The notes: generated by a model not told the origin, from the letters alone. Positions 1-9,406 are shown, counted from the stretch's first letter. The stretch: 34,120 bases of DNA from Fischerella muscicola PCC 7414 (GCF_000317205.1 NZ_AJLK01000036.1:1-34120), one strand, 5' to 3'. Translations and numbers: made by a program.

Positions 1-926
1 TTATTGCTAGTGGAGGTGAAGACCGGATTGTCAGGTTATGGACACTAGACGGGGAATGTCGGTGCTTACGGGGTCACACAGATTTTATCTTTGCAGTCAA
101 ATTTAGTCATGATGGTTGTGCTTTAGCCAGTGGTAGCGCCGACCAAACAATCAGATTATGGGATGTGGTAACAGGTCAGTGTACCAAAGTCTTACACGGA
201 CATGCAGGTTTGGTCACAGGTGTCACTTTCAGTCCTGATGGTTGTATGTTGGCAAGCAGTAGTTATGACCATACTGTTAAACTTTGGGATGTGGCTACTG
301 GTCAACTGCTGTTTACCTTCCCAGAACACATTTCTATGTCAACAGCCTTTAGTCCAGATGGTCAGAAATTGGCTGTGGGGAGTTTTGATGACACAGTCAG
401 AATTTGGGATTTAGCAACAAAGCAATGCTGTCAAACATTTACAGGACATGATAGTTGGGTGTGGTGGGTGAGTTTTAGTCCGGATGGTTTATTGTTCGCT
501 ACTGCTAGTAGTGCCGATCGCACAGTGAGAATATGGGATGTCCATACAGGAGATTGTATACATATACTGCGGGGACATCAAGAATGGATTTGGGCGATCG
601 CTTTTAGTCCAGATGGTAGCATTGTTGCTAGTTGTAGCAGTGACAGTACAATCAAACTCTGGGATGTCGCCACGGGTGATTGTATTGCTACATTAGCAGG
701 ACATAATACCTGGGTCATGTCTGTTGACTTTAGTTGTGACGGAAAAATGCTGGTAAGTGGCGATGGTAATGCTGCTATTAAATTATGGGATGTACAAACA
801 AAAGAGTGTATCAAAACTTTAAGAGCAGAACGCCTGTATGAGGGTATGAATATTTATGGTGTGACAGGTATAACACAAGCGCAGAAATCAACATTGTTAG
901 AACTGGGCGCAGTCGAGGAGAGATAA
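1..926 (+). CDS. WD40-repeat protein, C-terminal part (5' end outside window)
   Basis: The reading frame is open from base 3 to the stop at 924-926, so about 307 C-terminal residues are present and the start lies upstream of the window. Roughly seven WD40 blades are visible, each with the FSPDG turn, a GH dipeptide and a closing LWD or IWD; the first blade is incomplete. The last blade is followed by a short tail containing YEGMNI, GVTGIT and LGAVEE, which I recognise from cyanobacterial NB-ARC (STAND) WD40 proteins. By family knowledge such proteins pair an N-terminal nucleotide-binding switch with the propeller as a sensor or protein-binding platform; that N-terminal half is not visible, so the STAND assignment is inference. 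An internal ATG at 165 is not a likely start because the propeller continues in frame upstream of it. Confidence 0.9.
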   Translation, partial: IASGGEDRIVRLWTLDGECRCLRGHTDFIFAVKFSHDGCALASGSADQTIRLWDVVTGQCTKVLHGHAGLVTGVTFSPDGCMLASSSYDHTVKLWDVATGQLLFTFPEHISMSTAFSPDGQKLAVGSFDDTVRIWDLATKQCCQTFTGHDSWVWWVSFSPDGLLFATASSADRTVRIWDVHTGDCIHILRGHQEWIWAIAFSPDGSIVASCSSDSTIKLWDVATGDCIATLAGHNTWVMSVDFSCDGKMLVSGDGNAAIKLWDVQTKECIKTLRAERLYEGMNIYGVTGITQAQKSTLLELGAVEER

Positions 927-1038
927 TTTATACCGATTCCAAAAAGTATATTCAAGCTAGACTCCCAGGGGGAATTACACAACAAGGGCATGGAAACCTC
1001 TGTCCCTTATCCCCGACTGGGACCCCAAGTTACCCTTC

Positions 1039-1296
1039 CTAAAGTTGCGAATCGCTATCAGGCGCTACAATTTCACCTTCACCCAAATTCAGCATCTTGT
1101 CCTGATCGCTAATTAGATCAGTAAGTTCCTTAGCTTGCAAGTTCATTTCTTCACACGCTTTTCTTAATTCTTGAGCAAAGGTATTCAAATCCTCACCATA
1201 GCCACACTGATAAGCAGCAGTTTCAATTCCCTGCTTGGCATTTGCTCTAGCACAATCTACTAATTCCGTACCATGTAAACGTGTTTTAGCTGACAT
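1039..1296 (-). CDS. Conserved hypothetical small protein (85 aa)
   Basis: An 85-residue soluble, mildly acidic protein. It opens with MSAKTRLHGTELVDCARANA, has a central YQCGYGEDL segment, and then a long predicted helix rich in E, K and L, ending in an acidic tail. No signal peptide, membrane segment or catalytic motif is seen. The look is that of small cyanobacterial proteins of unknown function, often annotated as hypothetical, and I cannot assign a role. It stands alone on the minus strand, separated from the upstream SDR gene by about 190 bases of heptamer-type repeats, so it probably has its own promoter. The composition and uninterrupted frame support a real gene, but there is no recognisable domain to prove it. 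Confidence 0.65.
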   Translation of the reverse strand: MSAKTRLHGTELVDCARANAKQGIETAAYQCGYGEDLNTFAQELRKACEEMNLQAKELTDLISDQDKMLNLGEGEIVAPDSDSQL

Positions 1297-1384
1297 AATA
1301 GACAGTTTATAATTGATTTCAAACTTTTTTGCTATATTATCAATAACTTGACCCTAGATCATCTCTCAAATGAAAGGTAAAAAG

Positions 1385-1490
1385 ATTTGTTGGTTGTTGG
1401 TTGTTGATTGTTGATGGTTGATTGTTTTCATCCAAACAACAAACAACTACGAACAAACAACTAACAATAACAAACAACTAACAATTTTTA
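1385..1490. repeat. STRR-type heptamer repeats, GT-rich half then AC-rich half
   Basis: Imperfect 7-bp units (gttggtt, gttgatt types) run to about 1430. They are followed after a short spacer (ttcatcc) by the complementary kind of unit (aacaaac, aacaact). The two halves can therefore fold on each other. The tract lies just downstream of the SDR stop codon on the minus strand, where it could help end transcription (inference). Confidence 0.7.
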
Positions 1491-2348
1491 ACCATTTACC
1501 ACTACACCACCGTTGGGATGCAGGACTTGACCAGTGATATAAGAAGCATCATCTGATGCTAAAAATACATAACTAGGTGCAATTTCTTCAGGTTGTCCTG
1601 GTCGTTGCATTGGTACTTGTTTCCCAAAATTGGCAACTTTCTCTTCTGGGAAGGTAGCAGGGATCAAAGGTGTCCAAATCGGACCGGGAGCTACAGCATT
1701 CACACGAATTCCCTTTTCTACCAAACTTTGTGAGAGAGAACGAGTAAAGGCTACAATCGCACCTTTTGTAGAAGAATAATCAAGTAATTCTGGACTACCT
1801 TTATAAGCTGTAACAGAAGTAGTATTAATAATACTGCCGCCCTCTTGCAGGTGCTTCAATGCTGCTTTAGTTAAGAAAAACATTGAGAAAATATTGGTGC
1901 GGAAAGTCTGTTCTAATTGTTCTTTGCTAATATCTTCAATACTTTTTTGTGGATGTTGTTCCGCAGCATTATTGACCAGAATATCAAGCTTGCCAAATTC
2001 ATCTATTGTCTGTTGGATAGCCTGCTGGCAAAAGGTTTCATCGCCAACATCGCCAGAAATAGTAACTGCTTTTCGTCCTTGTGCTTCTACCAAATGTTTG
2101 GTTTCTTTAGCATCATCGTGTTCGTTGAGATAAGCGATCGCTACATCTGCACCTTCTTTAGCAAAAGCGATCGCTACAGCGCGGCCAATACCACTATCTC
2201 CACCTGTAATTAGTGCCACTTTATTTTTTAATTTGCCACTTCCCTGATACTGGGGATCATCAGCTTGTGGCTTGGGTGACATTTCTGATTCAATCCCCGG
2301 TTGTTGTTCTTGGTGCTGTGGCGGTTGTAATGGTTTTTCTTCTGGCAT
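1488..2348 (-). CDS. SDR family oxidoreductase (stress-type, YdaD/YhxC-like)
   Basis: A 286-residue classical short-chain dehydrogenase/reductase using NAD(P)H; the substrate is unknown. The Rossmann glycine motif TGGDSGIG is at residues 48-55, the NNAA motif lies in the middle, and the catalytic triad is Ser178, Tyr191 and Lys195 (YSSTK). The PG motif after the last strand (VAPGPIWTPL) and the C-terminal GGVVVNG are typical. A hydrophilic Pro/Gln/Glu-rich extension of about 38 residues precedes the fold, as in the general-stress SDRs of Bacillus and their cyanobacterial relatives, often named glucose or ribitol dehydrogenases. The start is supported by a clear ribosome-binding site (aaggag) on the minus strand about 4-9 bases before the ATG. 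It appears monocistronic. Family assignment is firm; the true substrate and the stress role are inferred from relatives only. Confidence 0.93.
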   Translation of the reverse strand: MPEEKPLQPPQHQEQQPGIESEMSPKPQADDPQYQGSGKLKNKVALITGGDSGIGRAVAIAFAKEGADVAIAYLNEHDDAKETKHLVEAQGRKAVTISGDVGDETFCQQAIQQTIDEFGKLDILVNNAAEQHPQKSIEDISKEQLEQTFRTNIFSMFFLTKAALKHLQEGGSIINTTSVTAYKGSPELLDYSSTKGAIVAFTRSLSQSLVEKGIRVNAVAPGPIWTPLIPATFPEEKVANFGKQVPMQRPGQPEEIAPSYVFLASDDASYITGQVLHPNGGVVVNG

Positions 2349-3021
2349 ATGTTTCTCCTTTTGTTGTTGGTAGTTGGTAGTTAGTTGTTAGTTGTTAGTT
2401 GTTCCAATCACCTACTAACCACTAACTATTAGCCAAAAACTAACCTTGGATCGAAATTTCAATCCAAGGTTTAGTTCCTACGACTGCACCCTGTTGTCAT
2501 TAGCGAGCTATTTTTTTACTCTCTAGATCATGCTTAGCTTACTAATTGCCGCCGGAGCAAAAGTATGCCAACAAAAAATTTTATCCTCACACCAAAAGCA
2601 CGCTCTTTTTTTGACAAGGGAACCTCACTACACTACATCTACCTAATTAACGAATCTCTCCTCTCAGTTATTAAAGTAACTATTAATTGATTGCAATTTA
2701 TCATTCTCAAGTTATAAACAAAATAAAAATCTCTCAATCTTGAGAAGTAAATTTATGCAAACAAAATTATTTCTTCTAAGTATAACTTAAGCAATAAACT
2801 TAACTCTTGTTTTTTAGTCCTAATTCATGGATGATTCACTATATATTGATCCCAATAATCACTATCTAATTTTCACTGAATTTTTACGTGCAACATCGTA
2901 AAACATCAGCAATCAACCAAATGATTTCAAAGAAGTGTTGCATACAATCGCAATCAATTATTCCTTAGGATATATCTGAAATTAAGCAATCCCTCTGAAG
3001 GAGCAAAGCAGGGGTAAAATT
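2349..3021. other. Intergenic region between divergent genes, with repeats and a palindrome
   Basis: About 670 bases without a convincing gene. The left part (2358-2440) is STRR-like, gttagtt units followed by actaacc units. A strong inverted repeat follows at 2442-2471. From 2480 to 3000 the DNA is AT-rich and holds the divergent promoters, but no clear sigma-70 box pair or known RNA can be pointed to. The next gene on the plus strand is preceded by gaagga at 2997-3002. Confidence 0.5.
2442..2471. repeat. Inverted repeat with aaccttggat / atccaaggtt arms
   Basis: Two perfect 10-base arms (2442-2451 and 2462-2471) surround a 10-base centre that itself contains the palindrome gaaatttc. The whole element is almost fully self-complementary. 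It lies about 95 bases upstream of the SDR start, so it could be an operator, or a dispersed palindromic repeat. No T-tract follows on either strand, so it does not look like an intrinsic terminator. Confidence 0.6.
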
Positions 3022-4629
3022 ATGCAAATATTGAACATTGCTAATTTAGAGCATACTGACTCATTTCAATTTCTTCAGTTGACCTTACGTGATCGCTGGC
3101 AAAGTATTGAAGGCCCTACCGAAAGCAGTGATGTAGATATCTTAGTTGTTCCCTCTCTGAGCATCGATCAGCGAGAACTTAGAAAAGTCGAAGGTTACGA
3201 ACACTACGAAGAGCGATTATTGTTCTCACTTATTCGTTTGTGGAACCCCCGCAATCGCCTCATCTACGTAACATCTGTACCTTTGCACCCCAGTATTATC
3301 GACTATTATTTACAACTGTTGCCAGGAATCCCATTCTCCCATGCTCGCAATCGCTTGCTCTTACTTTCCACCTATGATTCTTCCCTAAAACCCCTCAGTC
3401 AAAAAATTTTAGAACGTCCCCGCTTGCTCCATCGTATTCGTCAAGCTTTAAGGCTAGACAAATCATTTATGATATGCTATAATTGCACGCCTTTAGAAGC
3501 AGAATTATCTGTAAAATTAGGTGTACCACTGTATGCTGCTGCACCACAATTGCAGATTTGGGGAACAAAAAGTGGTAGTCGTCAAATATTCGCAGAAACC
3601 GGAGTGCCCCACCCAGATGGTAGTGATTTAGTTAAGAGTGTTGCTGATTTGGAAGAAGCTGCTGTGCAGTTGTGGGAACGCCAGCCGAACTTAAAAAGAA
3701 TGGTGGTCAAGCTGAACGAAGGCATATCGGGAGAAGGAAACGCCCTATTAGACTTAAGACCAGTTGCGGATATTGCACCTCCTGGAGGTTCCCATGCCGA
3801 ACGCTTAGCAGCGATTAGCGATCGCTTACCAAAGATGCGTTTTCAAGCTAGCCAAGAAACATGGGAAAACTTTTCGGGACGAATTGGTGAGTTAGGGGCA
3901 ATTGTAGAAGCGTTTGTCGAGGGTGAAGTCAAGCGATCGCCCAGTGTCCAAGGACGGATTACACCTCTTGGCGAAGTGGAAATTCTTTCTACCCATGACC
4001 AAATTCTTGGCGGTCCTGACGGACAAGTTTACCTTGGTTGTCGATTTCCTGCTGATGAAACTTATCGCCTACAGCTGCAACTGTTGGGAACCAAAATAGG
4101 CATGAAACTTGCAGAAAAAGGCGCCCTCGAACGATTTGGTGTCGATTTTATTACTGTTGACAAGGGTAATGGACAATGGGATATGCAAGCAATAGAAATT
4201 AACCTACGTAAAGGCGGAACCACCCACCCCTTTATGACCTTAAAATTATTAACCAACGGACGTTACGACTTTTCTACAGGCTTGTTTTACTCCCAGCAAG
4301 GACGCCCTAAATACTACATCGCCACCGACAACCTGCAAAAAGACCGTTATCAAGGACTCTTACCCAACGACTTAATGGACATCATCGCCCATCATAGGCT
4401 GCACTTTGACACTGGCACAGAAACAGGCACAGTCTTTCATCTAATGGGTTGTCTTTCCCAATTTGGCAAGCTAGGTTTAACCAGCATTGGCGATTCTCCT
4501 CAACAAGCAGAAGAAATTTATAACAAGGTTGTTAAAGTCTTGGACGAAGAAACCCACAGCAACAATCAAGACTATTGTTCCGTCTTAGAACATACTTTTC
4601 CCATGGTCTGGGATGGGTTTAGTTGTTAG
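3022..4629 (+). CDS. ATP-grasp peptide ligase, PGM1-related
   Basis: A 535-residue protein that I recognise as the cyanobacterial relative of PGM1, the ATP-grasp ligase of pheganomycin biosynthesis, which joins a modified amino acid to a peptide. The N-terminal ~160 residues form a pre-ATP-grasp-like region. The ATP-binding lysine lies in MVVKLNEG (Lys230), followed by a glycine-rich loop SGEG. The metal-binding motif is EINLRKGG, with Glu392 and Asn394. The last ~110 residues resemble the PGM1 C-terminal domain (TGTVFHLMGCLSQFGKLG). No signal peptide is present, so it should act in the cytoplasm. It is flanked by unrelated genes and long non-coding repeats, with no peptide precursor or other biosynthetic gene nearby. 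The actual amine and carboxylate substrates are therefore unknown. Chemistry is supported by motifs; the product is not predictable from the sequence. Confidence 0.82.
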   Translation: MQILNIANLEHTDSFQFLQLTLRDRWQSIEGPTESSDVDILVVPSLSIDQRELRKVEGYEHYEERLLFSLIRLWNPRNRLIYVTSVPLHPSIIDYYLQLLPGIPFSHARNRLLLLSTYDSSLKPLSQKILERPRLLHRIRQALRLDKSFMICYNCTPLEAELSVKLGVPLYAAAPQLQIWGTKSGSRQIFAETGVPHPDGSDLVKSVADLEEAAVQLWERQPNLKRMVVKLNEGISGEGNALLDLRPVADIAPPGGSHAERLAAISDRLPKMRFQASQETWENFSGRIGELGAIVEAFVEGEVKRSPSVQGRITPLGEVEILSTHDQILGGPDGQVYLGCRFPADETYRLQLQLLGTKIGMKLAEKGALERFGVDFITVDKGNGQWDMQAIEINLRKGGTTHPFMTLKLLTNGRYDFSTGLFYSQQGRPKYYIATDNLQKDRYQGLLPNDLMDIIAHHRLHFDTGTETGTVFHLMGCLSQFGKLGLTSIGDSPQQAEEIYNKVVKVLDEETHSNNQDYCSVLEHTFPMVWDGFSC

Positions 4630-4841
4630 GGACCGGGGGTGGGGACTGGGGAGATGGGCAGATGGGCAGATGGGGAGATGGGGAGAATAATATAGTCACT
4701 AATTCCCCCAAGTCGTCCCCCAAGTCGTCCCCAATCCCCGATCCTAATCCAATCCCCGATCCCAATCCAATCCCCTTTCCCCTATCCCCATTACCCCGGC
4801 TCCTGATTATAATCAACATCAGCCATTGTCTTTGAGCGGTT
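4628..4841. repeat. GC-rich short repeats, including left copy of a 33-bp inverted repeat
   Basis: Runs of gatggg(c/g)a units (4651-4683) are followed by a unique core (agaataatatagtcactaa) and then C-rich direct repeats (cccaagtcgtc twice, aatccccgat(c)cc units). Bases 4677-4709 are perfectly complementary to 6719-6751 on the other side of the kinase gene. Open frames over this stretch on both strands are translations of the repeat and not genes. Confidence 0.8.
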
Positions 4842-6602
4842 GTGTTCAACACTAGTGAAATTCACTGCATCAATCCAGACTGTCAGCGTCCCTATCCCCA
4901 GCTTTGGGGACACAAATTTTGTAGTTGCTGTGGTGCGCCCCTACAACTGATAGACCGTTATGTCCCGACAGCGCGTTTGGGATCGGGAGGTTTTGCCCAA
5001 ATTTACACAGTTTGGGATCAAAAGACACAAACAGAAAAAGTGCTGAAAGTGTTGGTAGAAGAATCACCAAAAGCACGAGAATTGTTTGCCCAAGAAGCAG
5101 CGGTTTTAAGCAAGTTGCGACATCCAGGTGTTCCCAGGGTCGATCCAGATGGTTATTTTCAACGCATTTGGGTTCATGCCAAGGGACAACAGACTCTGCC
5201 TTGTTTGGTGATGGAAAAAATTCATGGTCAGACTTTGGAGGAAATAGTATACAAGCAATATCCTCATGGATGTCCACCAGAGTTGGTGTTGAATTGGTTA
5301 AATCAAGCTGTGGAAATTTTACGCCACTTGCACCAACGCAATATTATTCATCGTGACATCAAACCTTCTAATTTGATGCTGCGTACTCCCTCTTCTCAAG
5401 CAGGGGAATGGGGGGGTCAGTTGGTACTGATTGATTTTGGTGGGGCAAAACAATTTGGTGCAGCAAAGATTGGTTCTCAGCCACGATCTACAAAGTTGTT
5501 TTCTTCTGGTTACAGTCCACCGGAACAAGTGCTGGGTGGTCATGTTGAACCTAGTGCTGATTTTTATGCTTTGGGGCGGACAATGATTGAGTTGTTGACG
5601 GGTAAGCATCCGGTGGACTTAGAAGATCCCTTAACGGGCGAGTTGCACTGGCGATCGCAACGTAATGTTAACCCGCAACTAGCAGATTTGCTAGATGACA
5701 TGATGCAGGAAGAGGCGCGATCGCGTCCAGCAAATACGGCGATTATTCAAAGACGTTTGACACAGATTGTTCAGGCACTACCAAATCGTGTCGGAACAAA
5801 CACTGGTAGTGTAACTGTAGCGATCACCAACACAAAATCATCTCCGATTTTAGGATTTTTATCTGATTTTAGAAAACAAATTCAAAACTCTGTTGTTAAT
5901 TTTGCTCGAAGCATTGTTCAAATTATTCTTTTCGTATTTGGTGCGATCGCTCAAGTTTTTCGAGCGTGTCTGGATACAATTTGGACAATGATTCTCACCA
6001 GTATTGGCGCTGCTGCGGGTACTTTTTCTGGTTATGTTTTAGCCAAGACAGAATGGGGAAAAGAATTTGGCGAATCTTTGTCTAGTCAGCTATCCCTGTT
6101 ACTAGAGAACAGCCAGTCTGTGTCGGGATCAGAGATTCTGTTGTTTGCTGGTGCTGGGTTAGGCACTGCATGGGGAATAGTGACCGCCGGAGGTTATGGC
6201 CAGCGACGACGGTTTTTAGTGGCATCACTCATGGGAATTTTTGGCTATGGATTTGGCTGGTTGATTCTACAATTAATCACACCAAAAGAAGATGGTGAAG
6301 GATTAGTAGCATTGATTTTAGCCGCAGTTTCACTGCTTACTCTAGGCTTAGGTCTACGTAGCCATCATATAGTTCATGCTGTGGTTGCTGCTTTTGGTAC
6401 GGCGCTACCGTTTGCATTTTTGCTTTATGTTGGGCTACCACCAACCATATTCAACGATTTTTTTAGTGCTACGCATCATTGGCCTGAATTATTGTGGAAA
6501 ATAGGTTTTTTTGGTTTTGTAGGCGTTGTGGTTAGTTTTTGGTTGGGAGTAAGTCATTACCTGGTTGTGCCTGGATTGCGTTTGTTGGGCTGGCGTTATT
6601 GA
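4842..6602 (+). CDS. Serine/threonine protein kinase with N-terminal zinc ribbon and C-terminal membrane segments
   Basis: A 586-residue Hanks-type kinase. Residues 9-31 hold a four-cysteine zinc ribbon (Cys9, Cys14, Cys27, Cys30). The kinase domain follows: glycine loop LGSGGFAQ at 46-53, catalytic Lys69, HRD at 170-172 with Lys174 and Asn177, DFG at 198-200, and the activation segment GYSPPEQ. These residues argue for an active kinase. From about residue 330 to the end there are several hydrophobic stretches, consistent with a membrane-embedded C-terminal part, so the kinase domain probably faces the cytoplasm. The start is GTG; it keeps the first zinc cysteine and agrees with the family layout. 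The gene stands alone between two GC-rich repeat blocks. Substrates and signal are unknown; the hydrophobic tail may sense membrane state (inference). Confidence 0.92.
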   Translation: MFNTSEIHCINPDCQRPYPQLWGHKFCSCCGAPLQLIDRYVPTARLGSGGFAQIYTVWDQKTQTEKVLKVLVEESPKARELFAQEAAVLSKLRHPGVPRVDPDGYFQRIWVHAKGQQTLPCLVMEKIHGQTLEEIVYKQYPHGCPPELVLNWLNQAVEILRHLHQRNIIHRDIKPSNLMLRTPSSQAGEWGGQLVLIDFGGAKQFGAAKIGSQPRSTKLFSSGYSPPEQVLGGHVEPSADFYALGRTMIELLTGKHPVDLEDPLTGELHWRSQRNVNPQLADLLDDMMQEEARSRPANTAIIQRRLTQIVQALPNRVGTNTGSVTVAITNTKSSPILGFLSDFRKQIQNSVVNFARSIVQIILFVFGAIAQVFRACLDTIWTMILTSIGAAAGTFSGYVLAKTEWGKEFGESLSSQLSLLLENSQSVSGSEILLFAGAGLGTAWGIVTAGGYGQRRRFLVASLMGIFGYGFGWLILQLITPKEDGEGLVALILAAVSLLTLGLGLRSHHIVHAVVAAFGTALPFAFLLYVGLPPTIFNDFFSATHHWPELLWKIGFFGFVGVVVSFWLGVSHYLVVPGLRLLGWRY

Positions 6603-6775
6603 CAAGGGAACAGTGATCGGGGAGCGGGAAAAGGGAAAGGGAGACAGGTCGGACAAGGGGACAAGGAGGACAAGGAGGACAGGTCGGACAAGGAGGACAG
6701 GTCGGACAAGGAGGACAAGGGGGAATTAGTGACTATATTATTCTCCCCATCACCCCATCACCCCATCACCCGAGT
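6603..6775. repeat. G-rich tandem repeats and right copy of the 33-bp inverted repeat
   Basis: Bases 6636-6722 are built from caaggagga and caggtcgga units in near-tandem. They run into the right copy of the inverted repeat (6719-6751), which ends in ccccatcacccc units up to 6770. The outer flanks are also related to the left copy in inverted orientation (gatgggg against ccccatc units), so the similarity is longer than the perfect 33 bp. The remaining 6776-7064 is AT-rich upstream DNA of the next gene, with a possible -10 box tataat at 7005-7010 and nothing else recognisable. Confidence 0.8.
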
Positions 6776-7064
6776 CCTCGATTCCAGCAAAATTCCATAC
6801 CAAAAATAAGAATTCCCCCTAGCCTTTTGATTAATTCAGCTGGGGGAATGCAATATTTCGTTGCCTATAGAGTTTCAGTATAAAGTTTGATGTTTTTATT
6901 CTATGAACTTTGTTTGGTTTTGACTAGGGGAAACTATGAGGTTTTACAGTAATTTTACAGTTTCTTGATGTCTGCTTTATACCGATAAATTTTTGCATCA
7001 GTCATATAATGATAACAATACATCACCTAAGTGAATTTTCAACTTTATACTTACTGTAAAAAAC

Positions 7065-7628
7065 ATGAAATTTCAGCTTATTGCCACAGCTACTTTGTTA
7101 GCTTTTATAGGACTTACAGAGCAAGCTTTTGCTTTTAATCAACTAGATTTAGACCAGTTAAAAGCAACAGGTTCTTGTCCTCGGTGTGATTTAAGTGGTG
7201 CTGACTTAAGTAGATTGAACTTGACTGGAGCAAATTTACGTGGAACTAACTTAAAATCAGCTATTTTAACAGGTGCTAATCTCACAAATGCCGATCTGAC
7301 AAGTGCAAATCTCGAAAGTGCGACATTAACTGGAGCCAATCTCACAGGGACTTCCTTCACAGGAGCGTACCTAAAAGCTGCATCCCTAGACAATACAAAT
7401 CTGAGTTTTACTGGTTTTATTGGTGCAAATCTAGAAGGTGCTAACCTCAAAGGCGCAAGAGAACAATTGACTAATTATCGAGGCGCAAACTTCCGAGTGA
7501 CCACTCTACCCAATGGTGTGATTTCTTCTAATAAACCTTATTGGTGGTCTTTACAGCGTTTCTCTACGGGAACATGTAACAAATTTAACGATAATAATAT
7601 CAATGGCTCAACCTGCTTTACAGAGTGA
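7065..7628 (+). CDS. Secreted pentapeptide-repeat protein (187 aa)
   Basis: The N-terminus is a clear signal peptide (MKFQLIATATLLAFIGLTEQAFA, cleavage after about residue 23). It is followed by a CPRC pair and then about 15 consecutive A(D/N)LXX pentapeptides from residue ~43 to ~143, which should form a right-handed quadrilateral beta helix. The last 40 residues are non-repetitive and contain two cysteines. Cyanobacterial genomes hold many such proteins and most have no known function; this one should lie in the periplasm or thylakoid lumen. The two cysteines before the repeats (CPRC) are common in this exported subgroup and may be redox-active or structural. The gene appears monocistronic, with no functional partner in its neighbourhood. 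Confidence 0.9.
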   Translation: MKFQLIATATLLAFIGLTEQAFAFNQLDLDQLKATGSCPRCDLSGADLSRLNLTGANLRGTNLKSAILTGANLTNADLTSANLESATLTGANLTGTSFTGAYLKAASLDNTNLSFTGFIGANLEGANLKGAREQLTNYRGANFRVTTLPNGVISSNKPYWWSLQRFSTGTCNKFNDNNINGSTCFTE

Positions 7629-8198
7629 TACTGAGTAACTATCTTGAAAATAGGTAACAGGAAACTCTTAACAGGAAGAGGGAAAATTTTCAGATTTAAT
7701 ATAGAATTTTCCCGGGATTAGCTGTCTTAAAAGCTACAATTCAGTCTCAATGAAAAACCTCACCCTTTTCCCCTCTCCGCGAGTTTACCAGAGGGGTGTC
7801 CTCTCTTGACGGGGTGAGGCTATTTTCAACTCAGAGGGCAAAAGGAAAAGATAAACGTGAAAGGGACGCACAGCTAGCTGGTTGTGCGCCCTTATCAATG
7901 AATGTGATTTTGGATTGATATCAATCTAAAATTCAAAATCCATCTTAGCTTTAAAGTTCCCTCTGAGAAGCTTAGGACTCTACTAACTTTTCGCAAAATC
8001 TAAAATTGGCACGCTCAAGAGCTAGAAACTGAGAACGAGCGAAATTACTCTTGACTGTGGAGTACTTTCAATGTAAAAGTATTTGTCAATTATTTTACAA
8101 TAGCTTGGCTCAGTAACACTTAATTAGTGTGGGCTAAAAGTTATTTGTCAGTTAACACTTCTTTATCATTAAACTAAAGACTTTAAAATAATTGAAAA
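7629..8198. other. Intergenic region with two dispersed-type palindromes
   Basis: About 570 bases with no gene. A large hairpin lies at 7757-7818: outer arms cctcaccc (7757-7764) and gggtgagg (7811-7818), inner arms cccctct and agagggg. It resembles a hairpin family widely dispersed in cyanobacterial genomes and could end transcription of the pentapeptide gene. A second near-perfect palindrome centred on gatatc lies at 7907-7932, with arms attttggattga and tcaatctaaaat. The rest is AT-rich upstream DNA of the amidohydrolase gene. Confidence 0.55.
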
Positions 8199-9383
8199 AT
8201 GCTTAGCCGTATTAAAGATTTAGCAACAAACATAGCTCCACGCCTAATAGAAATTCGTCGCCACATCCACTCTCACCCCGAACTAAGCGGTCAAGAGTAC
8301 CAAACAGCCGCGTTTGTAGCTGGAGTTTTATCTTCCAGTGGACTGCATGTACAAGAAGGAGTAGGTAAAACAGGTGTAATTGGAGAATTACAAGGAACAG
8401 GCGAGGATAAACGAATCTTGGCGATTCGTACTGATATGGATGCTTTGCCGATACAGGAACGTAGTGGTTTAGAGTTTGCCTCCCGTACAGAAGGTATTAT
8501 GCACGCTTGTGGCCATGATGTTCACACCACAGTTGGTTTGGGAACTGCCATGATCTTGGCTCAGATTGCCGAGGAGATTTCTGGGAAGGTACGATTTTTA
8601 TTTCAGCCAGCCGAAGAAATTGCCAAGGGGGCAAGCTGGATGGTAGCAGATGGGGCGATGGATAAAGTTAGTGGTATATTGGGTATTCATGTTTTCCCTT
8701 CTATCCCCGCAGGTTCAATTGGTGTACGTTATGGTGCATTGACGGCGGCGGCTGATGATTTAGAAATTGTTATTATGGGCGAATCAGGGCATGGCGCTCG
8801 TCCCCACGAAGCAATAGATGCTATTTGGATAGCTTCGCAAGTTATTACCACACTACAGCAAGCGATTAGCCGCACCCAGAATCCTTTGCGTCCGGTAGTA
8901 TTGAGCATAGGAAAAATAAACGGTGGTAGAGCGCCGAATATAATAGCTGATAAAGTCCAATTGTTAGGAACAGTACGATCGCTCCATCCTGAAACCCGTG
9001 CTAACTTACCTAACTGGATTGAAAGAATAGTTGCTAGTGTTTGTAATTCCTACGGTGCAAAATATCAAGTCAACTATCGCCAGGGTGTCCCTAGTGTCCA
9101 AAATGACTACTTCCTGACACAGTTATTGCAATCATCCGCAGAAGAAGCTTGGGGAAGCGATCGCGTGCAAGTTTTACCCGAACCCTCTCTGGGTGCAGAA
9201 GATTTTTCTGTATATTTAGAACATTCTCCTGGTACTATGTTTCGTTTAGGTGTGGGTTTTAAGGATAGGGTAATTAATTACCCACTACATCATCCCCAAT
9301 TTGAAATTGATGAATCAGCGATCATCACTGGAGTTGTAACAATGGCATATACGGCCTATCGGTATTGGCAACAGGTTTCATAG
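8199..9383 (+). CDS. M20 family metallopeptidase / N-acyl amino acid amidohydrolase
   Basis: A 394-residue zinc hydrolase of the M20D group, which includes hippurate hydrolase, IAA-amino acid hydrolases and N-acyl-L-amino acid amidohydrolases. Visible motifs are HSHPELSGQE near residue 24, RTDMDALPI, the metal-binding MHACGHDVH at about 101-109, QPAEE, GHGARPHEAIDA in the lid domain, GRAPNIIAD, and the C-terminal GAEDFSVY with its late His (HHPQFEID). The metal-bridging cysteine is at about 104. Length is normal and no signal peptide is seen, so it acts in the cytoplasm by removing acyl groups from amino acids. The physiological substrate cannot be told from sequence. It appears monocistronic. 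Confidence 0.92.
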   Translation: MLSRIKDLATNIAPRLIEIRRHIHSHPELSGQEYQTAAFVAGVLSSSGLHVQEGVGKTGVIGELQGTGEDKRILAIRTDMDALPIQERSGLEFASRTEGIMHACGHDVHTTVGLGTAMILAQIAEEISGKVRFLFQPAEEIAKGASWMVADGAMDKVSGILGIHVFPSIPAGSIGVRYGALTAAADDLEIVIMGESGHGARPHEAIDAIWIASQVITTLQQAISRTQNPLRPVVLSIGKINGGRAPNIIADKVQLLGTVRSLHPETRANLPNWIERIVASVCNSYGAKYQVNYRQGVPSVQNDYFLTQLLQSSAEEAWGSDRVQVLPEPSLGAEDFSVYLEHSPGTMFRLGVGFKDRVINYPLHHPQFEIDESAIITGVVTMAYTAYRYWQQVS

Positions 9384-9406
9384 CCGCAAAATGCTGAAAT
9401 ATTAGG

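Noticed and set aside
4619-4852. ORFs of 70-77 codons on both strands before the kinase gene
   Set aside because: They translate GC-rich repeats (DPNPIPDPNP, GSGIGLGSG) and have no domain or SD.
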